A DNA stretch of 8,145 bases from an uncultured Candidatus Saccharibacteria bacterium (GTDB lineage Bacteria; Patescibacteriota; Saccharimonadia; Saccharimonadales; Saccharimonadaceae), in NCBI GenBank assembly GCA_949101405.1, contig CARYFM010000021.1, forward strand, positions 1-8,145, read 5' to 3'. The position numbers and the translations under genes were made by a program. Numbering within the stretch: position 1 is the stretch's first letter; each line of letters starts with the position of its first letter. Below are positions 4,805-8,145 of the stretch, one piece after another. The notes beneath the pieces were generated by a model. That model worked only from the letters and a program-made list of their open reading frames with translations. It searched no databases and had not been told where the DNA came from.

Positions 4805-5281
4805 ATGGATGAAAGATGGCGAATAGGTCAGGTAAGCACACCTGAGCGAATCTTTGAGAAAATTATTACGAGGATGGCTCAGCCGGTCGGCATTGTATTA
4901 ATTGGTGCCGATTGTGATTTAAAAGACGAGGTTTTTATGCAGTGCGTCGAGCAGATTCCGAACTTGGCGACTGGTTATGGTGGCAAAGGTGGAAATATGG
5001 GTTTGCGCGCAGCAAAGCAGCCACTAAGTGCAGGGCGTAGTGTTTTGACGGTGATGCATGGGATGTCCTCTGGTTATCCGAAGGAGCGACTTCAGGTGGT
5101 AGAAGCATTAAGGGATTTGGGTGCAAAAACTGTGGTAGGCATTTATGTCAGAACTACGGTGTCGCCGGAACAGTGCGAGAATATTGCCGATTTTCAGGCA
5201 ATAAGTGCGCAAGTGCAGCGGTTAAAGAATCATCCACCGAAAGATGAAGAATTTAATTATTTGATCACGAGGGAGGGGTAG
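4805..5281 (+). CDS. Unknown 158-aa protein, possibly a degenerate P-loop kinase fold
   Basis: I do not recognise this protein by name. Its second half, RSVLTVMHGMSSGYPKER and then a helix and strand ALRDLGAKTVVGIYVRTTV-PEQCEN (about 78-126), has the pattern of P-loop nucleotide or polynucleotide kinases, where 'ER...v..lr..Ga.vvgi.v.t....c..R' follows the second strand. The first strand PVGIVLIG is followed by ADCDLKDE (34-41), where a kinase would have GxxxxGK[ST]: a glycine and K40 remain but the second glycine and Ser/Thr are gone. So it may be a non-catalytic relative. A glycine-rich stretch GYGGKGGNMG lies at 57-66. No signal peptide or membrane span. It is the first gene of an operon and ends 1 nt before the DapB-like gene, so the two products are probably made together. 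The fold is inference. Confidence 0.85.
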   Translation: MDERWRIGQVSTPERIFEKIITRMAQPVGIVLIGADCDLKDEVFMQCVEQIPNLATGYGGKGGNMGLRAAKQPLSAGRSVLTVMHGMSSGYPKERLQVVEALRDLGAKTVVGIYVRTTVSPEQCENIADFQAISAQVQRLKNHPPKDEEFNYLITREG

Positions 5282-5282
5282 T

Positions 5283-6059
5283 ATGGAAAATGTAAGGATT
5301 CTTTGGAGCGGTTTGCGGGGCAGGACTGGGCTTGAAGCGCAAGTAGCAGCAAGACAGATGGATGATGTACAGATTGTGGCTGGCGTGACACGCGAACTGA
5401 CCGGCGCGATGGACTTTGACTTGCGTACCAGTGAACGTGTGCAGTGGTATACCTATGACGAGGTGAAGGGGGACTTTTTTGCCAAGTACCGGCGTGACTT
5501 TGACGTGATAGTCGACTTTTCGCACACAGAGCAGTTTGATGCGATTTTGCGCTTTGCCATGCGTACGCATGTTCCACTAATTAGTGGAACATCAGGCTTA
5601 TCGGAGCAGCAGTTGGTATGCTTGAATAACGCTGCAAAGCGAATTCCGGTGTTTCGGGGTGGCAATTTTCGCTTTAAGGTGAAGAAATTTATTGATGAGG
5701 CGATAGGATTTGCGCATTGGTATGGCGATTTAGTGTTGCAGGAGAGATTTTACGAAGGTAAGAGATTACCGAGTGAGACCGGTAAGGTCTTGACGCAGAA
5801 AATTCTTGCGAATACTGGCAACGCCGTGCGGATTTCCTCATCCACTCCTTATCGTAAAGATTCACTGATTTGTGAATGGGAGCTCTGGGGTAATGATGCT
5901 CTCAGCTCTCAGAAGATTTCCTGTCGGGTGGAAGGTTTTGATGAACTGGCGCACGATGTGTTGCGGACTGCCAAAGTTATGGCGACCAAATCCCCCGGTA
6001 AGGTTTATTGCCTGGATGATATTTGGGATGTTTTGGCGCTGGACGCCAAAACCGTTTGA
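5283..6059 (+). CDS. DapB-like (dihydrodipicolinate reductase family) protein without the catalytic His pair
   Basis: A 258-residue protein, normal DapB length, alignable throughout. The N-terminal dinucleotide loop is SGLRGRTG (9-16), like GAxGRMG. DVIVDFSHTEQFDAILRFA (74-92), SGTSGLSEQQ (101-110) and IPVFRGGNFRFKV (121-133) match DapB's DFT, GTTG and ApNfS regions, and the C-terminus VEGFDELAHDVLRTAKVM...KSPGKVYCLDDIWDVL matches the DapB end. In true DapB, HHxxKxDAPSGTA holds the acid/base histidines; here the region reads ERFYEGKRLPSETG (154-167). The lysine, Ser and Thr are kept but both histidines are lost. Lysine synthesis is therefore unlikely; nucleotide binding is plausible. ATG 5283 follows GGGAGGGG and lies 1 nt after the previous stop. 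It may reduce another substrate or serve as a sensor; neither is shown. Confidence 0.85.
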   Translation: MENVRILWSGLRGRTGLEAQVAARQMDDVQIVAGVTRELTGAMDFDLRTSERVQWYTYDEVKGDFFAKYRRDFDVIVDFSHTEQFDAILRFAMRTHVPLISGTSGLSEQQLVCLNNAAKRIPVFRGGNFRFKVKKFIDEAIGFAHWYGDLVLQERFYEGKRLPSETGKVLTQKILANTGNAVRISSSTPYRKDSLICEWELWGNDALSSQKISCRVEGFDELAHDVLRTAKVMATKSPGKVYCLDDIWDVLALDAKTV

Positions 6060-6081
6060 CACGTGTAAAGACCGGTTTTTT
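6048..6081 (+). terminator. First terminator of the operon, overlapping the last codons
   Basis: AAAACCG (6048-6054) and CGGTTTT (6073-6079) form the outer stem, with ACACGTGT and TTT/AAA pairing inside, and a run of six T (6076-6081). The left arm lies within the last codons of the DapB-like gene. The outer stem is A/U-rich, so termination may be partial. Confidence 0.6.
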
Positions 6082-6097
6082 GTAGTTTTGCGAAGCT

Positions 6098-6130
6098 TCC
6101 CTGCCAGATATTGGCGGGGAGTTTTGTTTT
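6098..6130 (+). terminator. Second, stronger terminator
   Basis: TCCCTGCCA (6098-6106) pairs with TGGCGGGGA (6112-6120) over 9 bp with one G-U, loop GATAT, followed by TTTTGTTTT (6122-6130). Its T-run also contains the -35 of the nuclease promoter. Confidence 0.88.
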
Positions 6131-6153
6131 AGAATAAGCATGTGCGATATAAT
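6124..6153 (+). promoter_or_regulatory. Nuclease promoter (TTGTTT-N18-TATAAT), leaderless
   Basis: TTGTTT (6124-6129), 18 nt, then a consensus TATAAT (6148-6153). Seven bases, GATAATT, separate it from ATG 6161, so RNA should start at the A of that ATG or one base before it. Confidence 0.72.
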
Positions 6154-6160
6154 GATAATT

Positions 6161-6979
6161 ATGAAGAAGTATGCAGGCTGGATAGGTTTGGGAGTGGGCG
6201 CGTTTTTGCTGGTGGGGCTTATAGGTGCTGGCTTGCAGACGAATAACAGCGAGGTAAAGACCGATGTTGCGGCACCGGTGGAAGCTGAAGTACCGGAGAC
6301 TTATCAAGTGGTTGCAGTGGTGGATGGCGATACGATAAAGGTTGATTATCATGGCAAAACGACCTCAGTAAGGTTGATTGGCGTAAATACTCCCGAAACG
6401 GTAGACCCGCGCAAGGATGTGGAATGTTTTGGTGAGGAGGCATCGCAATTTTTGAGGAGTTTGCTGGAGGGTAAGGCAGTGAGGCTGGAGCCGGATATTT
6501 CGCAGAGCGACCGGGATAAATATGACCGTTTACTGAGATATATTTATCTGGACGGTGAAGATGTGAGTTTGACGATTATCCAAAATGGTTATGGTTATGA
6601 GTATACTTACAATGTTCCCTATCAAAAGCAGGCGCGGTATCGGGCAGCACAGACTGAGGCCGAGAATGGTAAGCGTGGCTTGTGGGCGGATGGGGTTTGT
6701 ACGAAGTCCGAGCCGGTAGCTACCAAACCGCAGACACCAGAAAATGAGCCAGCTAATACATCAAAACCACAAAATACGGCTCCAGTTGTGACGGCTCCTG
6801 CAACGTCAACGCAGCATTGCAAAATCAAGGGTAATATTAGCAGCAGTGGAGAGAAGATTTATCACATGCCTGGCCAACAGTTTTACGACAAAACTGTGAT
6901 TGATACGAGTAAGGGCGAGCGTTGGTTTTGCACCGAACAAGAAGCAGTGAATGCGGGTTGGCGCAAGTCGAAGCGGTGA
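6161..6979 (+). CDS. Membrane-anchored thermonuclease (SNase) with a C-terminal sunset-type domain
   Basis: A 272-residue exported nuclease. Residues 7-25 are an uncleaved-looking signal anchor after MKKYAGW. The SNase domain (about 47-178) has VVDGDTIKV (D55, D57), VRLIGVNTPET (R71, E79) and DKYDRLLRY (R123), the counterparts of Arg35, Glu43 and Arg87 of S. aureus nuclease; Asp40 is Asn76 here, a common variant. A Thr/Pro/Ala-rich linker (181-217) leads to a C-terminal domain beginning CKIKGNISSSGEKIYHMPG and ending ERWFCTEQEAVNAGWRKSKR, with two cysteines (C220, C257) placed for a disulfide; this unit is known at the end of Gram-positive nucleases as the sunset domain. The start is ATG 6161: two earlier ATGs (6140, 6152) lie before or within the TATAAT and none has a ribosome binding site. 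The likely job is to degrade outside DNA/RNA for nucleotide uptake. Confidence 0.93.
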   Translation: MKKYAGWIGLGVGAFLLVGLIGAGLQTNNSEVKTDVAAPVEAEVPETYQVVAVVDGDTIKVDYHGKTTSVRLIGVNTPETVDPRKDVECFGEEASQFLRSLLEGKAVRLEPDISQSDRDKYDRLLRYIYLDGEDVSLTIIQNGYGYEYTYNVPYQKQARYRAAQTEAENGKRGLWADGVCTKSEPVATKPQTPENEPANTSKPQNTAPVVTAPATSTQHCKIKGNISSSGEKIYHMPGQQFYDKTVIDTSKGERWFCTEQEAVNAGWRKSKR

Positions 6980-6987
6980 TTAAAAAC

Positions 6988-7902
6988 TTAGTCTGATAGT
7001 AGTTTAGCGATGATTTCTTTGCGTAAATAGAGTTGGTTAGAAACTAGCCAATTGGCTTGATGTTTTAGGTGGAGAAGTTGAGCGAAATATTCGCTAAGTT
7101 CTGATGAGCTGGTGAGAATATAATTTTGTTTTTCGGAAATACTAATAACACTAATGAGATAGTTGGAACTGATTGTGTTCATAATTTGGCGAATTTCGGA
7201 AATTTTACTTGATAGGCCTTTTGCGTCCCATAGCGTGAGCTGAGCAAAGGTGATTTCGGAGCTTGTTGCCGAAATTTTAATCTGTTTGATATCTTTGGTA
7301 ATTGAACTTTTGAGATTCTGTGTAATAGTTTTGCCGACAGCTAAAAAATACCAGTTAGCAAAATCTGCAACTGTAGTATGGAGCATTTCGGCAAGTTTTA
7401 CCGCAGCCTCGTGGTCGCGCACGGTAGTGATATCGGCATTAAAATTGAGGGTATTGTCCAAGATGGCGCTAAGCAAAAGTTTGGCGATTTCGGGAGATAT
7501 TTTGCTATAATCCCAACATTCACCCCACCATTCAAAGATGGAAGTTGCTACGGCGCCGATTGGCTCGATAATGGCTCTTTTGCCAATATGCTCTTGCCAA
7601 TATTCTTCGTAACCAGGGTGGTGGTCGATGACTTCAAGGATTTGCTCATCGTTTGCAAATTTATAAATCAGTTCAGGCTTGGAAATATCAAGAATAATAA
7701 CTTGGTCGGCGGTAGGATTAAAATCAAAAGTTTTGTGCTCGAGCTCTGGTATTCGTAAATCTGGAGGAACGCTATAATTTGGCGCAACGGGAATATAATT
7801 TTGGGCCGGTTTGCCGCGTTGGTTGAGTAGGTTTTCGTAGGCCAGAATTGAGGCATAAACATCAATATCTGCATAATTACCAACGATGGGAAGCCAAATC
7901 AT
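6988..7902 (-). CDS. DHH-family phosphoesterase related to Mn-dependent pyrophosphatase
   Basis: A 304-residue cytoplasmic protein with a DHH domain: GNYADIDVYAS (8-18), VIILDIS (D72), VIDHHPG (D93-H94-H95), then IEPIGAVATSIFEWW (112-126), which matches the 'vGs.at.i.e' stretch of family II pyrophosphatases, and SAILDNTLNF with D149. These are the metal-binding positions of PpaC-type enzymes, but the first ligand, His of GHxNPDxDS, is replaced by Asn9 and the loop is one residue shorter. The C-terminal DHHA2-like part (about 190-304) is poorly conserved. It may cleave pyrophosphate, a cyclic dinucleotide or another phosphoester; the substrate cannot be read from the sequence. No Shine-Dalgarno site precedes ATG 7902. 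It lies 37 nt downstream of tRNA-Trp with no terminator between, so co-transcription is likely; a weak CATAAT (7926-7921) is an alternative promoter. It converges with the nuclease with 8 nt between stops and no terminator. Confidence 0.85.
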   Translation of the reverse strand: MIWLPIVGNYADIDVYASILAYENLLNQRGKPAQNYIPVAPNYSVPPDLRIPELEHKTFDFNPTADQVIILDISKPELIYKFANDEQILEVIDHHPGYEEYWQEHIGKRAIIEPIGAVATSIFEWWGECWDYSKISPEIAKLLLSAILDNTLNFNADITTVRDHEAAVKLAEMLHTTVADFANWYFLAVGKTITQNLKSSITKDIKQIKISATSSEITFAQLTLWDAKGLSSKISEIRQIMNTISSNYLISVISISEKQNYILTSSSELSEYFAQLLHLKHQANWLVSNQLYLRKEIIAKLLSD

Positions 7903-7939
7903 ACTTGTAATACTTCTAAAATTATGTTATAATATGTGC

Positions 7940-8014
7940 TGGCAGGGGCGACAGGAATCGAACCCATATCACCGGTTTTGGAGACCGCTATACTAACCGT
8001 TGTACTACGCCCCT
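7940..8014 (-). tRNA. tRNA-Trp (anticodon CCA), with encoded CCA end
   Basis: Acceptor AGGGGCG (8014-8008) pairs fully with CGCCCCT, the discriminator is G and CCA is encoded (7942-7940). The anticodon loop is CTCCAAA, so the anticodon is CCA. The D arm is GTAC-AACGGTTA-GTAT and the T arm ATGGG-TTCGATT-CCTGT, each with wobble pairs. The anticodon stem GCGGT/ACCGG has four good pairs and a G-G mismatch at 27-43. The acceptor and anticodon loop match E. coli tRNA-Trp. Confidence 0.96.
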
Positions 8015-8023
8015 AGCATTCTC

Positions 8024-8032
8024 ATTATATCA
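8024..8032 (-). promoter_or_regulatory. Promoter -10 of tRNA-Trp (TGA-TATAAT)
   Basis: A consensus TATAAT with TGA before it reads on the minus strand. Only 9 nt separate it from the tRNA 5' end, so the RNA leader would be about 3 nt. The -35 is poor (CAAACT at 17 nt). Confidence 0.65.
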
Positions 8033-8049
8033 TATTGCGCGAGGATAGT

Positions 8050-8078
8050 TTGGTTTTTATTGAGTAATTGGTTTTTAT
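8050..8078 (+). repeat. 11-nt direct repeat upstream of tRNA-Trp
   Basis: TTGGTTTTTAT occurs at 8050-8060 and again at 8068-8078, with an 18-nt period. On the tRNA strand this is ATAAAAACCAA twice, just upstream of its promoter. It may be a binding site or chance in T-rich DNA. Confidence 0.6.
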
Positions 8079-8087
8079 CCTTCTCCT

Positions 8088-8145
8088 TCACATCCCTAAT
8101 ACAGTACTCAGGCAGCGGAGGGGGTAGCCGCGATATTGGTCGTAG
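8088..8145 (-). CDS. C-terminal end of a protein, possibly a FISUMP-type surface protein (partial)
   Basis: Reading the minus strand from the right edge gives YDQYRGYPLRCLSTVLGM and then TGA (8090-8088). The 'GYPLRC' near the C-terminus resembles the closing motif (G-[YFL]-x-[VL]-R-C) of Fibrobacter succinogenes major paralogous domain proteins, which are exported and frequent in Patescibacteria. Eighteen residues are too few for more than a suggestion. No terminator follows before the tRNA promoter. Confidence 0.4.
   Translation of the reverse strand, partial: YDQYRGYPLRCLSTVLGM

Noticed and set aside
6140..6160. Earlier ATG start for the thermonuclease (MCDIMII...)
   Set aside because: The region contains the TATAAT of the promoter, has no ribosome binding site, and the added residues break the normal MKK signal-anchor start.
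1..8145. UGA read as glycine, as in Gracilibacteria
   Set aside because: UGA ends several genes exactly where coupling, terminators or family length expect a stop (1003, 2053, 6057, 6977).
8015..8145. Alternative open frame through the right edge into tRNA-Trp on the minus strand
   Set aside because: It runs into the tRNA gene and its promoter; the frame ending at 8088 has a more protein-like C-terminus and stops before them.
1..8145. CRISPR array, insertion sequence or prophage
   Set aside because: No regularly spaced repeats, transposase, integrase or phage gene was found; the only repeats are short palindromes and one 11-nt direct repeat.

Overview
The window looks like chromosomal DNA from a Patescibacteria (CPR) bacterium, most probably Candidatus Saccharibacteria (TM7). 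The main support is the ribosomal protein L3 at the left edge, whose C-terminal half has the form GSIGSMYPQKVFKGKKM...GHDQVTVKNLV that I associate with this group. Weaker support comes from very small genes, tight spacing, leaderless or near-leaderless promoters, and secreted scavenging or lytic enzymes. UGA is used as an ordinary stop and the only tRNA is a standard CCA-anticodon tRNA-Trp, so there is no sign of the UGA-to-Gly code of Gracilibacteria. The lineage is an inference and not proven by the window.

Layout. (1) 1-694, minus strand: the 5' part of rplC with a leader of about 140 nt and its own promoter; it runs off the left edge. (2) 765-1505, plus strand: a self-contained transcription unit of three tiny membrane-protein genes (49, 74 and 46 aa) with a near-consensus promoter, good ribosome binding sites and a 3' end made of two overlapping palindromes and an intrinsic terminator. 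I recognise none of the three proteins. (3) 1511-4671, minus strand: in transcription order, a membrane-anchored GH25 lysozyme with Ig-like domains, a YhhN/TMEM86-family membrane protein, a P-loop kinase and a YgjP-type zinc metalloprotease, the last two overlapping by ATGA. (4) 4720-6130, plus strand: a two-gene operon with promoter, strong Shine-Dalgarno site and tandem terminators. It encodes an unrecognised 158-aa protein that resembles a P-loop kinase with a ruined Walker A, and a full-length DapB-like Rossmann protein that lacks the catalytic His-His pair. (5) 6124-6979, plus strand: a membrane-anchored thermonuclease with a C-terminal 'sunset'-type domain, from a promoter that puts the transcription start on the AUG. 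(6) 6988-8145, minus strand: a DHH-family phosphoesterase, preceded by tRNA-Trp, and at the right edge the last 18 codons of a further protein.

How the genes fit together. The lysozyme and the nuclease are both exported, N-terminally anchored enzymes that act on peptidoglycan and nucleic acid. That suits an epibiont that attacks or feeds from a host cell and scavenges nucleotides. The two candidates for undescribed biology are the three-gene small-membrane-protein unit (2) and the pseudo-kinase-like plus DapB-like pair (4). Regulation shows a recurring theme: five of the proposed -10 elements carry the extended form TGC-TAnnnT, and several lie so close to the start codon that little or no leader is left.

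No CRISPR array, insertion sequence, transposase, integrase, att site or replication origin was seen.
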